Counted from the stretch's first letter, positions 38,618-48,874 are shown. The stretch is DNA of 64,000 nt from Bacillus sp. OK048 (GCF_900103525.1 NZ_FNHN01000002.1:372001-436000), one strand, 5' to 3'. Made by a program: numbers and translations. The notes: generated by a model from the sequence alone, not told the origin.

Positions 38618-39379
38618 TTATGCGTGGTCACTTCCGAAGAAGCTTCTAAATGCTTGGAATGTAGTATCACGGTTTAACGCGGCAATTGATGTAGTCAAAG
38701 GAATCCCTTTCGGACATGATTGGACACAGTTCTGTGAGTTCCCACAGTTAGCAAGACCACCATCACCCATAATGGCTTCTAATCGCTCTGCCTTGTTCAT
38801 CTCACCAGTTGGGTGAGCGTTGAAAAGACGGACTTGAGAAAGTGGCTGTGGTCCAATAAAGCTTGAGTTGCTGTTTACATTTGGACAAGCCTCAAGGCAA
38901 ACACCGCAAGTCATACATTTTGAAAGCTCATATGCCCATTGACGCTTTTTCTCTGGCATACGTGGCCCTGGTCCAAGGTCATAAGTTCCATCGATTGGAA
39001 TCCATGCTTTTACCTTCTTCAAAGCGTCAAACATTCTGCTACGGTCGACCTGAAGGTCACGGACAACAGGGAATGTTTTCATTGGCTCTAAACGGATCGG
39101 CTGCTCCAGCTGATCAACGAGCGCCGAGCAAGATTGGCGCGGCTTACCGTTAATGACCATTGAACAAGCTCCGCAAACTTCTTCAAGACAGTTACTATCC
39201 CACGTAATTGGCGTAGTAGCTTCTCCTTTTGTGTTTACAGGGTTTCTACGAATTTCCATTAATGCGGAAATTACGTTCATATTGGGACGATACGCCAGTT
39301 CAAACTCCTCTACATATGGAGCAGAATCCGGGCTATCTTGACGTGAGACAATAAATTTTACTGTTTTATTTTCAGACAT
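38618..39379 (-). CDS. sdhB: succinate dehydrogenase iron-sulfur subunit
   Basis: 253 residues. [2Fe-2S] ligands in CLEEVCGACSMVINGKPRQSC (residues about 59-79), [4Fe-4S] in CMTCGVCLEACP and the [3Fe-4S] cysteines in CGNSQNCVQSCPKG. Passes electrons from SdhA to the membrane cytochrome b558. Last gene of sdhCAB. Its C-terminal codons directly abut repeat array D. Confidence 0.98.
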   Translation of the reverse strand: MSENKTVKFIVSRQDSPDSAPYVEEFELAYRPNMNVISALMEIRRNPVNTKGEATTPITWDSNCLEEVCGACSMVINGKPRQSCSALVDQLEQPIRLEPMKTFPVVRDLQVDRSRMFDALKKVKAWIPIDGTYDLGPGPRMPEKKRQWAYELSKCMTCGVCLEACPNVNSNSSFIGPQPLSQVRLFNAHPTGEMNKAERLEAIMGDGGLANCGNSQNCVQSCPKGIPLTTSIAALNRDTTFQAFRSFFGSDHA

Positions 39380-39385
39380 GCTATT

Positions 39386-41143
39386 CTACTCCCCCTTGCT
39401 TTTTGAGTAATCACGTTTACGTGGCTGAATCAAAGAAACGTCTATTTCTTCGTAATGGAATGCCGGCGCAGAAGAGCTATCAACAAATTTCGCCATTGTT
39501 GTTTTTAAGAAATCTTCATCATTACGGTCAGGGAATTCAGGCTTGTAATGAGCACCACGGCTTTCATTCCGGTTATAGGCACCAATCGTAATAACACGAG
39601 CTAATTGCAGCATGTTCTCTAATTGGCGGGTGAATACAGCTCCCTGATTGCTCCACTTCGAAGTATCATTGATATTGATATTTTTATAGCGCTCTAAAAG
39701 TTCTTGGATTTTTTCATCTGTCTTCAATAGCTTGTCATTAAAACGAACCACGGTAACATTATCCGTCATCCACTCACCTAGCTCTTTATGAAGAACATAA
39801 GCATTTTCTGTACCGTTCAATGTCATGATAGAATTCCACTTGTCTTCCTGTTCTTTAACATGACGATCGAATACAGTTGAAGAAACAGCGTCAGAACTCT
39901 TTTCAAGTCCTTTGATATATTTAACAGCATTTGGGCCAACAACCATTCCACCGTAAATCGCAGAAAGTAATGAGTTAGCACCTAAGCGGTTCGCACCATG
40001 CTGTGAAAAATCACATTCTCCAGCAGCAAAGAGTCCTGGAATGTTTGTCATTTGATCATAATCAACCCATAGTCCACCCATTGAATAATGAACAGCTGGG
40101 AAGATTTTCATCGGAAGTTTACGAGGATCATCTCCGGTGAACTTCTCATAGATTTCGATAATTCCACCAAGTTTAACATCCAATTCATGTGGATCCTTGT
40201 GAGAAAGATCAAGGTAAACCATGTTTTCGCCGTTAACGCCTAGCTTTTGATTGACACACACGTCGAAGATTTCACGTGTAGCAATATCACGCGGCACTAG
40301 GTTTCCATATGCCGGATATTTCTCCTCAAGGAAGTACCAAGGTTTTCCGTCCTTATACGTCCAAACCCGGCCGCCTTCTCCACGAGCTGATTCACTCATT
40401 AAGCGAAGTTTATCATCTCCAGGAATTGCCGTTGGGTGAATCTGAATCATTTCACCATTTGCATAATATGCACCTTGTTGATAAACAATCGACGCAGCAG
40501 AACCTGTATTGATAACAGAATTTGTTGTTTTTCCAAAGATAATTCCAGGACCACCAGTTGCCAAGATTACGGCATCCCCAGCGAAGGATTTAATTTCCAT
40601 AGACGTTAAGTTCTGGGCTACGATTCCGCGGCAAACGCCATCGTCATCGACAACTGAACCTAAGAACTCCCAGCCTTCATACTTTGTAACCAATCCAGCT
40701 ACTTCATGACGGCGAACCTGCTCGTCCAACGCATATAACAATTGTTGACCAGTGGTTGCACCAGCAAATGCTGTACGGTGATGCTGTGTACCACCAAAGC
40801 GGCGGAAATCTAATAGTCCTTCTGGAGTACGGTTGAACATTACTCCCATCCGGTCCATTAGGTGGATGATACCAGGTGCTGCTTCACACATCGCCTTAAC
40901 TGGCGGCTGGTTAGCAAGGAAGTCACCGCCATAAACAGTATCATCAAAGTGAATCCACGGAGAATCTCCTTCTCCTTTTGTATTTACAGCTCCATTAATA
41001 CCGCCTTGGGCACAAACAGAGTGGGAACGTTTAACTGGAACAAGTGAAAATAATTCTACAGGTGTTCCTGCTTCCGCAACTTTGATCGTTGCCATTAAGC
41101 CTGCTAAGCCGCCGCCAACGATGATCACCTTACCCTTACTCAT
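39386..41143 (-). CDS. sdhA: succinate dehydrogenase flavoprotein subunit
   Basis: 585 residues. FAD-binding GGGLAGLMA at the N-terminus, covalent FAD histidine in RSHSVCAQGGINGA, active-site HPTAIPG and the arginine-rich GEGGRVW region. Oxidises succinate to fumarate on the cytoplasmic face. 6 bases from sdhB. Confidence 0.98.
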   Translation of the reverse strand: MSKGKVIIVGGGLAGLMATIKVAEAGTPVELFSLVPVKRSHSVCAQGGINGAVNTKGEGDSPWIHFDDTVYGGDFLANQPPVKAMCEAAPGIIHLMDRMGVMFNRTPEGLLDFRRFGGTQHHRTAFAGATTGQQLLYALDEQVRRHEVAGLVTKYEGWEFLGSVVDDDGVCRGIVAQNLTSMEIKSFAGDAVILATGGPGIIFGKTTNSVINTGSAASIVYQQGAYYANGEMIQIHPTAIPGDDKLRLMSESARGEGGRVWTYKDGKPWYFLEEKYPAYGNLVPRDIATREIFDVCVNQKLGVNGENMVYLDLSHKDPHELDVKLGGIIEIYEKFTGDDPRKLPMKIFPAVHYSMGGLWVDYDQMTNIPGLFAAGECDFSQHGANRLGANSLLSAIYGGMVVGPNAVKYIKGLEKSSDAVSSTVFDRHVKEQEDKWNSIMTLNGTENAYVLHKELGEWMTDNVTVVRFNDKLLKTDEKIQELLERYKNININDTSKWSNQGAVFTRQLENMLQLARVITIGAYNRNESRGAHYKPEFPDRNDEDFLKTTMAKFVDSSSAPAFHYEEIDVSLIQPRKRDYSKSKGE

Positions 41144-41205
41144 TGTGACTCACTCCCTTAATCCAAAAATCCGATATTTTTCAATACTGTGTATGAAGTT
41201 AATTT

Positions 41206-41814
41206 TTAAACAAAAGCTAAAAGTGTTCGAATGGCTACGAATGAAAGAACCACGAAAACGCCAATTGTAAAATATGTAGAAATTACTTGTGAACGTGGAG
41301 AAACTGTTATACCCCAGCTAACCAAGAATGACCACAAGCCGTTTGCAAAGTGGAAGATTGTTGAAATCACACCAATTACATAGAAGATAAACATAAATGG
41401 TGAAGATAGAATATTGGCCATCATATCAAAATCAACATCTGTACCGAATGCCGCTGCTACACGTGTTTGCCATACATGCCATGTAATAAAGATTAACGTA
41501 ATGACACCTGATACACGTTGTAGTAAGAACATCCAGTTCCTGAAAAACCCATACTTCCCGGCATTGTTTTTTGCGGTAAAAGCAATATAAAGGCCATAGA
41601 TTGCATGAAACAAAATTGGTAAATAAATAACTACTGTTTCTAGGACAATTCTAAAAGGAAGGTTCCCCATAAAATCTGCAGCTTTGTTAAAGGACCCCGC
41701 TCCCCCTGTAGCAAAATGGTTGACTACTAGATGTTGCACAAGGAATAAACCAATTGGAATTACTCCTAGTAAAGAATGCAATCTTCGATTAAAAAACTCT
41801 CGATTCCCCGCCAT
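41206..41814 (-). CDS. sdhC: succinate dehydrogenase cytochrome b558 subunit
   Basis: 202 residues from ATG 41814 (MAGNREFFNRRLHSLLGVIP), with AAGGGGGG upstream. Five membrane helices; haem-ligand histidines in the helices (HSLLGVIP, QHLVVNH, HAIYGLY, WHVWQ). Single-subunit di-haem anchor that reduces menaquinone. First gene of the operon. Confidence 0.96.
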   Translation of the reverse strand: MAGNREFFNRRLHSLLGVIPIGLFLVQHLVVNHFATGGAGSFNKAADFMGNLPFRIVLETVVIYLPILFHAIYGLYIAFTAKNNAGKYGFFRNWMFLLQRVSGVITLIFITWHVWQTRVAAAFGTDVDFDMMANILSSPFMFIFYVIGVISTIFHFANGLWSFLVSWGITVSPRSQVISTYFTIGVFVVLSFVAIRTLLAFV

Positions 41815-42265
41815 AATTAACCCCCCTTGAATTTTCAACATGATGGTAAGCCTTTTTTTCTAGCATTCTTAATTTACATAATTTTATAAAACTTAGCATC
41901 ACTGTGACAATTATGTGACATGTCCATTTTACTCCCAACAGCATGGAGCGTCAAGAAAACGGATACACAAAAACTTGATAAAATTAAAATTTTTAAAATA
42001 TATTGATATTATAATAAATTATAAGATTATTTACATGAAAATGGAATTATTTAGTATTAAACCCAGTAGAAATACATTTGTTTTTTAGATTATAATGATA
42101 GACCACAATCCCTTTTGGGGACCATAGTTATGATAAAATGGATACTATTGTATTGCAAAATAACAATCCTTTATTACTCTAAAGCTTTACACTCATTTCC
42201 ATAAAAAGTGTTCTAACTTAAAGCATTATTTGTATATAATAGAATGGTAGAAAGAGGGGAAGCTT
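41815..42265. other. sdhC-yslB divergent promoter region
   Basis: About 450 AT-rich bases with no ORF. The sdhC-proximal part holds TGTGACAATTATGTGACA (41901-41918), a direct repeat of TGTGAC(A) that could bind a CRP-like regulator. A TATAAT at 42235-42240 lies about 25 bases upstream of the yslB start. No terminator or repeat. Confidence 0.4.
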
Positions 42266-42718
42266 ATGAAAGACAGTACGGCTATTGACTATAATTTACA
42301 ATCGGATGAGCCAAGAAATATCTCATTATTTGGTTATGAATTAATTAGAGAATTTGTTTTACCAGAAATTTTAGGGAAAGATACACCTGAGATCCTTTAC
42401 TGGGCAGGAAAAAGATTAGCGCGTAAGCATCCATTAAATACACTTGATGAAATGATCGATTTTTTCGCTAAAGCCTCTTGGGGGCAGCTCGTAATAAAAA
42501 AAGAAAGCAAAGATGATATTGAATTTGAACTTGTTAGCCCGCTGATTGTTTCACGTGTCAAATCAAAAGCAGAACACTACTTCCAAATCGAAGCTGGATT
42601 CCTGGCCCAACAAATCGAACTCCAAAAACAAGTCATCGCCGAAACCTTCGAACACCCAGTAAAAAAAGCAAACAAAGTCGTATTCACCGTCAAATGGGAT
42701 CGAAAAGACACACTGTAG
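42266..42718 (+). CDS. yslB: DUF2507 protein (YslB)
   Basis: 150 residues. A V4R/DUF2507-type fold: SLFGYELIREFVLPEILG near the N-terminus and WAGKRLARKHPL are the family signatures. No membrane segment. Function unknown. It runs against lysC and shares a bidirectional terminator, as in B. subtilis. A strong ribosome site (GAGGGGAAGC) precedes the ATG. Confidence 0.92.
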   Translation: MKDSTAIDYNLQSDEPRNISLFGYELIREFVLPEILGKDTPEILYWAGKRLARKHPLNTLDEMIDFFAKASWGQLVIKKESKDDIEFELVSPLIVSRVKSKAEHYFQIEAGFLAQQIELQKQVIAETFEHPVKKANKVVFTVKWDRKDTL

Positions 42719-42724
42719 CATGTC

Positions 42725-42758
42725 AAAAAAGCTTTCATCTTTTCGATGAAAGCTTTTT
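42725..42758. terminator. bidirectional terminator between yslB and lysC
   Basis: AAAAAGCTTTCATC and GATGAAAGCTTTTT form a perfect 14-bp stem with A/T flanks on both sides. Confidence 0.9.
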
Positions 42759-42765
42759 CTCATTA

Positions 42766-43977
42766 TTAGGAAAGTCCAAACGCTTGGTGTAGGACTTCTA
42801 CTGCTTTAAGCATATCTTTTTCTTCTACCACTACTGATACTTTGATTTCTGATGTGCTGACCATTTTAATTTGGACTTCATTGGCTGCTAGCACTTCAAA
42901 CATTTTCGCTGCAACCCCAGGATTCGAAATCATCCCTGAACCAACGATGGATACTTTGGCTAGTTTATTTTCTGCATCAAGCTGTTCATAGTTAAGGACA
43001 CCCTTGTTATTTTCAAGGACATTTAAGGTTTCCATTAGGTCATCCGTTTTAATCGAGAAGGCAAGATTGGCCGTTTCTGCATCCGTTGTACTTTGAACAA
43101 TAATATCAACGTTTAAATGGTTCTCTGCAAGTGTTGTAAAAATGGTTGATAAACTCGTTAAAGAATTGGCAAGGCCTAATACACTCACCTTTGTAATTTC
43201 ATCTTCAAATGCTACTCCACGAACAACAAGGTTTTGTTCCATTGATGCTTCCTCCTCAATTACGGTTCCTTCTTCTTTTTCTATACTAGAACGGACCACC
43301 AGCCGCACTTGATAGTTTTTCGCAAATTCTACTGCTCGTGGATGCAAAACACCTGCACCCAAATTTGCTAGCTCAAGCATTTCATCATAAGATACTGACT
43401 TTAATTTACGAGCGCTCTTTATATATCTCGGATCGGTTGTGAAAACCCCTGTCACATCCGTATAGATATCGCATTTATCTGCTTTAAGAGCGGCCGCAAG
43501 TGCTACTGCCGTCGTATCAGAGCCACCGCGTCCGAGTGTTGTAATCTCTCCATTTTCGGTAATCCCTTGGAAACCAGCTACAATCACTACTTTGCCTGCA
43601 GCCAACTGATTCTTAACAGCTTCTGGATTAATCGTGGTGATACGAGCGTTCCCATGGACAGGCTCTGTCATAATTCCAGCCTGCCAGCCGGTTAAAGATA
43701 TTGCCGGTAGATTCTGCTCATTTAAAGCCATTGACAATAAAGCAATTGTTACCTGCTCTCCTGTGCTTAACAGCATATCCATATCGCGTTTATTTGGCTG
43801 CCCAGAAATCTCTTTCGCTAAATCCACTAGATGATCCGTTGATTTCCCCATCGCTGAGACAACCACCACCACCTGATTTCCTTGATCACTTTCAGCTTTA
43901 ATCCGCTGTGCTACGTTTAAAATTTTTTCTACACTCCCTACTGAAGTGCCTCCAAACTTTTGAACAATTAAACCCAT
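42766..43977 (-). CDS. lysC: aspartokinase (lysine-sensitive, LysC)
   Basis: 403 residues. Phosphorylates aspartate, first step to lysine, diaminopimelate, threonine and methionine. VQKFGGTSVGS is the ATP/aspartate motif; two ACT domains lie at about residues 265-400. Like B. subtilis aspartokinase II it is probably a translation-start-in-gene enzyme producing a beta subunit: an internal Met precedes the ACT part (SMEQNLVVRGVAFED). Controlled by the lysine riboswitch upstream. Confidence 0.96.
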   Translation of the reverse strand: MGLIVQKFGGTSVGSVEKILNVAQRIKAESDQGNQVVVVVSAMGKSTDHLVDLAKEISGQPNKRDMDMLLSTGEQVTIALLSMALNEQNLPAISLTGWQAGIMTEPVHGNARITTINPEAVKNQLAAGKVVIVAGFQGITENGEITTLGRGGSDTTAVALAAALKADKCDIYTDVTGVFTTDPRYIKSARKLKSVSYDEMLELANLGAGVLHPRAVEFAKNYQVRLVVRSSIEKEEGTVIEEEASMEQNLVVRGVAFEDEITKVSVLGLANSLTSLSTIFTTLAENHLNVDIIVQSTTDAETANLAFSIKTDDLMETLNVLENNKGVLNYEQLDAENKLAKVSIVGSGMISNPGVAAKMFEVLAANEVQIKMVSTSEIKVSVVVEEKDMLKAVEVLHQAFGLS

Positions 43978-44036
43978 CTTCTCCCCTGCTTTCAGTTATA
44001 GGTTCAGCTAGTTATCATTATCTTTCGCAAAAATAT

Positions 44037-44290
44037 AAAAAGCAATGAGAGGGCATCTCATTGCTTTACATACACAAAAAAATTCTTGCGTTTACAATGT
44101 AAGATAGCTCTCCAAGACAATCGTCTTGACAATCCGGTATTTATTCAATACTCAGACCAGTAAAAAAAGAAATGAGACTTTCTTTACTTCGGCGAACATC
44201 CCCTTTCATGATTCTTCTCTGAAGCTCATCCTTCTCAGAATCATTACTATTGAAGCTCGCACCTCTACCTTCACTTCAGTATTAAAAAGT
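44037..44290 (-). promoter_or_regulatory. lysine riboswitch (L-box) of lysC
   Basis: Minus strand carries the L-box elements in order: GTAGAGGTGCGAGCTTCA at 44253-44270, AAGGGGATGTTCGCCGAAG in the middle, TACTGGTCTGAGTATTG, and GGAGAGCTATCTTACA. A terminator (AGCAATGAGA / TCTCATTGCT, 44041-44065) followed by a T-run ends the leader. Lysine binding would favour the terminator and shut off lysC. Confidence 0.95.
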
Positions 44291-44363
44291 GATAGTATTA
44301 TGAATTTCCACTCATTATAGCATAGTCATTTTTTTCCGACAAGTCTGATTTCGTAAAGAATTA

Positions 44364-46139
44364 TCACTCTGATTGGAGTTTTTTTATTAATTCCTCTGCT
44401 ACTGGAGCTGGAATTCCGATTGCTTTAAACTCATCCAATGTGGCTTCTTTCATTTTCCTAACAGAGCCAAATTCTTTGAGCAATTGCTTTTTCCGCTTCT
44501 CACCAACACCTGGGATGTCATCCAGCAAAGACTGAAAGGCGCTTTTTCCCCGGGTTTGTCGGTGAAAGGTGATTGCAAACCGGTGAACCTCATCTTGGAT
44601 TCTTTGTAATAAGTAAAACTCTTGACTGTTTCTTCCTAGTGGAACAATTTCTAGCGGATTTCCAAAGAGCAGCTGTGAGGTTCTGTGCTTTTCATCCTTC
44701 ACCATTCCAGCTAATGGAATATCTAAGCCTAACTCGTTTTCCAGCACATCTCTGACAGCCTCAACATGCCCTTTTCCTCCATCGATAAGAATTAAATCCG
44801 GGAGCGGCAGTTCTTCCTTCAATGCCCTCGAGTACCTTCTTCTTGTTACTTCACGCATCGATTCATAATCGTCCGGACCGGTAACAGATTTAATCTTATA
44901 TTTTCGGTATTCACGCTTGTTCGGCTTTCCATCAATAAATACCACCATGGCAGATACAGGATCTGTCCCTTGAATATTCGAATTATCAAACGACTCAATT
45001 CGATGCGGGGTATAAATCCCCATTTTTTCTCCAAGATTCTCGACAGCTTTAATTGTTCTTACTTCGTCTTTTTCAATGAGTGAAAACTTCTCTGTCAATG
45101 CCAATTTTGCATTCTTAATCGCCATTTTAACAAGGTCCTTCTTCTGACCACGCTGTGGCTTAAGGGTTTTTACTTGCAGAAGCTGTTCTGCCATACTTAA
45201 GTCTATTTCATCCTGAATAAGGATTTCTTTTGGTTTAATATGATTGGACTTTTCATAAAATCGACCTAGAAAAGTGAGTATTTCTTCTTCGGGCTCATTG
45301 TAAATTGGGAACATTGAAACGTCACGCTCTATTAGTTTTCCTTGGCGTACGAAGAAAACTTGAACACACATCCAACCCTTATCGACTGCATATCCAAATA
45401 CATCACGGTCTGTAAAATCAGTCATCGTGATTTTTTGTTTTTCCATAGTCGTTTCAATATGGATAATCTTATCGCGGAATTCTTTGGCCCGCTCAAAATC
45501 TAATTCTTCAGCAGCGCTTGTCATTTTTTCCGTTAGCTCTTTTTTTATTTCGTTATAGCCGCCATTGAGAAAGCGGGTTATCTCATCGGTCATTTGTTTA
45601 TACTGCTCTTCATGTACGTCATTGACACATGGTGCCAGGCACTGACCTAAATGATAGTACAAGCAAACCCGGTCAGGCAGTGTTGAGCATTTTCGTAACG
45701 GGTAAATTCGATCAAGCAGTTTTTTTGTTTCATTTGCTGCCATGACATTTGGATAAGGACCAAAGTATTTCCCTTTATCTTTTTTTACTTTTCTAGTAAT
45801 AATAAGTTTTGGATGTCTCTCCGCTGTCAATTTGATAAACGGATAGGTTTTATCATCCTTAAGCATTACGTTATATTTTGGGTCATATTTTTTAATTAAA
45901 TTTAATTCAAGCAGCAGTGCTTCAATGTTGGATGAGGTGACGATATACTCAAAATCCTCAATTTCATTGACAAGACGAAATGTTTTTCCGTCATGCGATC
46001 CCGTGAAATATGACCGTACCCGATTTTTTAATACCTTTGCTTTCCCTACATATATGATCGTTCCCTGACGGTCTTTCATTAAGTAGCAGCCAGGCTGATC
46101 AGGCAGCAGTGTTAGTTTTTGTTTGATGTTTTCATTCAT
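44364..46139 (-). CDS. uvrC: excinuclease ABC subunit C
   Basis: 591 residues. N-terminal GIY-YIG nuclease domain ([20 protein letters not shown], residues 17-36), a UvrBC motif (about 205-240), RNase H-like endonuclease domain with [17 protein letters not shown] and C-terminal helix-hairpin-helix motifs ([15 protein letters not shown]). Makes both incisions in nucleotide excision repair. Confidence 0.97.
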   Translation of the reverse strand: MNENIKQKLTLLPDQPGCYLMKDRQGTIIYVGKAKVLKNRVRSYFTGSHDGKTFRLVNEIEDFEYIVTSSNIEALLLELNLIKKYDPKYNVMLKDDKTYPFIKLTAERHPKLIITRKVKKDKGKYFGPYPNVMAANETKKLLDRIYPLRKCSTLPDRVCLYYHLGQCLAPCVNDVHEEQYKQMTDEITRFLNGGYNEIKKELTEKMTSAAEELDFERAKEFRDKIIHIETTMEKQKITMTDFTDRDVFGYAVDKGWMCVQVFFVRQGKLIERDVSMFPIYNEPEEEILTFLGRFYEKSNHIKPKEILIQDEIDLSMAEQLLQVKTLKPQRGQKKDLVKMAIKNAKLALTEKFSLIEKDEVRTIKAVENLGEKMGIYTPHRIESFDNSNIQGTDPVSAMVVFIDGKPNKREYRKYKIKSVTGPDDYESMREVTRRRYSRALKEELPLPDLILIDGGKGHVEAVRDVLENELGLDIPLAGMVKDEKHRTSQLLFGNPLEIVPLGRNSQEFYLLQRIQDEVHRFAITFHRQTRGKSAFQSLLDDIPGVGEKRKKQLLKEFGSVRKMKEATLDEFKAIGIPAPVAEELIKKLQSE

Positions 46140-46229
46140 ACCAGCTGCTCCTCCCCGTCTTTATCTATCATTAAATTTTAAAACAAACAAACGATAATGA
46201 AAAGCTGTTTCTTTTTCCAAAAATAAAAA

Positions 46230-46260
46230 ACCTTAGCTAGAATTATCCTAGCTAAGGTTA
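46230..46260 (-). terminator. trxA terminator
   Basis: AACCTTAGCTAG and CTAGCTAAGGTT form a 12-bp perfect stem. On the minus strand TTTTTTATTTTT follows. Confidence 0.9.
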
Positions 46261-46267
46261 TCTATGC

Positions 46268-46582
46268 TTATACGTGCTTTTCTAACACACTTGCTAAAGC
46301 GTCTTTTGGTTGGAAGCCGACTACTTTGTCAACTACTTCGCCATTTTTGAATACAAGCAATGTAGGGATACTCATAACGCCGTATTTAGCAGCTGTTTCT
46401 TGGTTATCGTCTACATCCAATTTTACGATTTTAACTTTGTCGCTCATTTCTGAGTCAAGTTCCTCTAGAACAGGAGCGATCATTTTACAAGGTCCACACC
46501 ATGGAGCCCAGAAATCTGCAAGTACAAGACCAGAGCCTGTTTCAGCAGAGAAATTTGCATCTGTTACGTTTGAAATAGCCAT
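46268..46582 (-). CDS. trxA: thioredoxin
   Basis: 104 residues with the active site [10 protein letters not shown] and conserved [14 protein letters not shown] (cis-Pro). General cytoplasmic disulfide reductant. AGGAGG lies just upstream; a -10 like TATACT lies about 45 bases before the ATG. Confidence 0.98.
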   Translation of the reverse strand: MAISNVTDANFSAETGSGLVLADFWAPWCGPCKMIAPVLEELDSEMSDKVKIVKLDVDDNQETAAKYGVMSIPTLLVFKNGEVVDKVVGFQPKDALASVLEKHV

Positions 46583-46703
46583 TTTATATTTGCCCTCCTA
46601 ATGAAAACTGAATTACTAACGAAAGTATAGCATTGTTTAAATCATCATGCTAATAATCTGTCTCGCATGTAATTTCCCCTAAAATAATTGAAGTATTCTA
46701 AAG

Positions 46704-46912
46704 AAAAGCGGAAGCGCCCTGGTCAGCGGCGTATGGCCTCCTCGAAAAAGCTAACGCTTTTTCTTCGTGCGAAGTCTATGCTGCCGGAGCGTTCCTTGTG
46801 GAGCGCTCCAACTGAGATAAAGGAAACACGAAGAGCCGGAGGCGATTCGATGTTGACTTATCGTAGGGCGAAGAGCGAAGGACACTAGCCGCTAGGGTGC
46901 TGGAGCTGGACA
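46704..46912. repeat. dispersed GC-rich structured element (long copy)
   Basis: About 209 bases, visibly richer in G+C than its surroundings. It begins AAAAGCGGAAGCGCCC and ends GCTGGAGCTGGACAG. Internal hairpins: GAAAAAGC / GCTTTTTC near 46743-46762 and GGAGCG / CGCTCC near 46784-46810. A 119-base relative with the same ends lies between pheS and pheT. I remember similar sequences in many Bacillus intergenic regions, so it is probably a non-autonomous dispersed repeat. Confidence 0.7.
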
Positions 46913-46935
46913 GTAATCTAAGTTCAAAAAGTTAA

Positions 46936-46958
46936 GCGAGCAGTTTGTCACCGCTCGC
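46936..46958 (-). terminator. etfA terminator
   Basis: GCGAGC and GCTCGC form a short GC stem with an 11-base loop; minus strand then reads TTAACTTTTTG. Confidence 0.5.
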
Positions 46959-46968
46959 CAAACCAATT

Positions 46969-47946
46969 TTAAGAGTGTACTTTAAGTTTTTTAAACTCTT
47001 CTGTTAAAAGTGGCACTACTTCAAATAGGTCGCCAACAATTCCGTAATCTGCAACTTTGAAAATATTTGCTTCTGGATCTTTGTTAATTGCAACGATTAC
47101 TTTAGAGTTTGACATACCAGCTAAGTGTTGGATGGCTCCGGAAATACCGCAAGCAATATATAAGTCTGGAGTTACTACCTTACCTGTTTGACCGATTTGT
47201 AAAGAGTAGTCACAATAATCAGCGTCACAGGCGCCACGAGAAGCGCCTACCGCACCGCCTAATACTTTGGCTAGTTCTTTTAGTGGTTCAAAACCTGCTT
47301 CACTTTTAACACCGCGTCCTCCAGAAATAACAACCTTTGCCTCACTTAAATCTACACCTTCGCTTGCTTTTCGTACTACTTCTTTAATAATGGCGCGAAG
47401 GTCTTTGATTTCAACAGCGAGGGAAGCAACTTCACCGGTTCTGCTTTCGTCCTTCGTTAGCGGTGCGATATTATTTGGTCTAACTGTTGCAAAAACTAAC
47501 CCGTCCGTCACGATTTTCTTTTCAAATGCTTTACCGGAATAAATCGGTCTTGTAAAGACGACATTTCCACCTGCAACCTCAATTGCTGTTGCATCAGAAA
47601 TTAAACCAGATGCTAATTTTGCAGCAATTCTTGGTGAAAGGTCCTTCCCTAATGATGTATGGCCTAAAACTAGCCCTTCTGGTTTTTCTTGTTCAAGCAC
47701 AGCAAGTAACGCTTGGGTAAAACCATCTGATGTATATTGACTTAACTTTTCATCTTCAACCACTACAACACGGTCAGCACCGTATTGAACTAATTCCAAC
47801 GCTAAAGCGCTAACATTTTCACCAATTAAAACACCAACCACTTCTCCACCTTCTGCTACCGTTTTTCCAGCAGCAACCGCTTCGAAAGAAACATTACGTA
47901 AAGAACCGTCACGAGTTTCCCCTACTATCAATACTTTTCTAGTCAT
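46969..47946 (-). CDS. etfA: electron transfer flavoprotein alpha subunit
   Basis: 325 residues from ATG 47946 (MTRKVLIVGETRDG), with AGGAGGG upstream. N-terminal alpha/beta domain and C-terminal FAD domain with VISGGRGVKSEAGFEPLKELA, GASRGACDAD and ACGISGAIQHLAGM (the FAD and AMP contacts). Takes electrons from acyl-CoA dehydrogenases to the quinone pool. 65 bases from etfB. Confidence 0.96.
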   Translation of the reverse strand: MTRKVLIVGETRDGSLRNVSFEAVAAGKTVAEGGEVVGVLIGENVSALALELVQYGADRVVVVEDEKLSQYTSDGFTQALLAVLEQEKPEGLVLGHTSLGKDLSPRIAAKLASGLISDATAIEVAGGNVVFTRPIYSGKAFEKKIVTDGLVFATVRPNNIAPLTKDESRTGEVASLAVEIKDLRAIIKEVVRKASEGVDLSEAKVVISGGRGVKSEAGFEPLKELAKVLGGAVGASRGACDADYCDYSLQIGQTGKVVTPDLYIACGISGAIQHLAGMSNSKVIVAINKDPEANIFKVADYGIVGDLFEVVPLLTEEFKKLKVHS

Positions 47947-48011
47947 CCCTTTACCCTCCTGCAAATCATTTTTTGCTTAGCAGCATTCTGAACGTATACG
48001 TGCATTTACGA

Positions 48012-48785
48012 TTAAACTACTTTTGCTTCTGTATGAAGCAGGTGTACAAGTTCTTTTACCTGATCATTTAAATCTCCAGATAACACTTTTCCTGCTTCCT
48101 TTTTAGCTGGCAAGTAAATTTCAATCGTTTTTGTTTTTGCTTCAACATCATCTTCTTCCAGATCTAGATCATCCAATTCTAGTTCTTCAAGCGGCTTTTT
48201 CTTTGCCTTCATAATTCCAGGTAAAGATGGATAACGCGGCTCATTCAAACCTTGCTGCGCAGTGACCAATAACGGCAGGCTCGTCTCAATTATTTCAGAA
48301 TCACCTTCAACATCACGAGTAACGGTTACAGAGGTTCCATTAATTTCAAGCTTTGTAATCGTCGTAACATAAGGAATGTTTAGCAATTCAGCTACACGCG
48401 GACCTACCTGTCCAGAACCGCCATCAATGGCAACATTACCACCCAAAATGAGATCTGCTTCTTTATCCTTTAAATACTCTGCAATGATTTTTGCTGTAGT
48501 GAACTGATCGCCGTTCTCCACATCGTCTTCAGTATTAATTAATACTGCTTTGTCTGCGCCCATCGCAAGTGCTGTCCGTAATTGCTTTTCAGCTTCTTCT
48601 GTTCCAACTGAAATAACTGTTACTTCACCGCCATTGGCCTCGCGGACTTGAATTGCTTCTTCAACAGCATATTCATCATAAGGATTGATAATAAACTCTG
48701 CACCATCCTCATTGATCTTTCCGCCAGAAATGGTAATTTTTTCTTCCGTATCAAACGTTCTTTTTAATAGTACATAAATGTTCAT
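48012..48785 (-). CDS. etfB: electron transfer flavoprotein beta subunit
   Basis: 257 residues from ATG 48785 (MNIYVLLKRTFDTEEKITIS), with AGGAGGG upstream. The signature VDGGSGQVGPRVAELL and a ETSLPLLVTAQQGLNEPRYPSLPGIMKAKKK segment (positions about 165-195) mark the family. Pairs with EtfA in beta-oxidation electron transfer. Confidence 0.96.
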   Translation of the reverse strand: MNIYVLLKRTFDTEEKITISGGKINEDGAEFIINPYDEYAVEEAIQVREANGGEVTVISVGTEEAEKQLRTALAMGADKAVLINTEDDVENGDQFTTAKIIAEYLKDKEADLILGGNVAIDGGSGQVGPRVAELLNIPYVTTITKLEINGTSVTVTRDVEGDSEIIETSLPLLVTAQQGLNEPRYPSLPGIMKAKKKPLEELELDDLDLEEDDVEAKTKTIEIYLPAKKEAGKVLSGDLNDQVKELVHLLHTEAKVV

Positions 48786-48874
48786 GGTTTCCCTCCTATA
48801 ATCCAACAATTTTTTCTGTTCAAAAGATTAAGAAAATTTATAACAAAAAATTTTATTTAACTTCTATGTAGAAG

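Noticed and set aside
41901..41918. CRP/FNR-type operator in the sdhC promoter region
   Set aside because: TGTGACAATTATGTGACA is a direct repeat, not the inverted TGTGA/TCACA palindrome; mentioned only as a note on the intergenic region.
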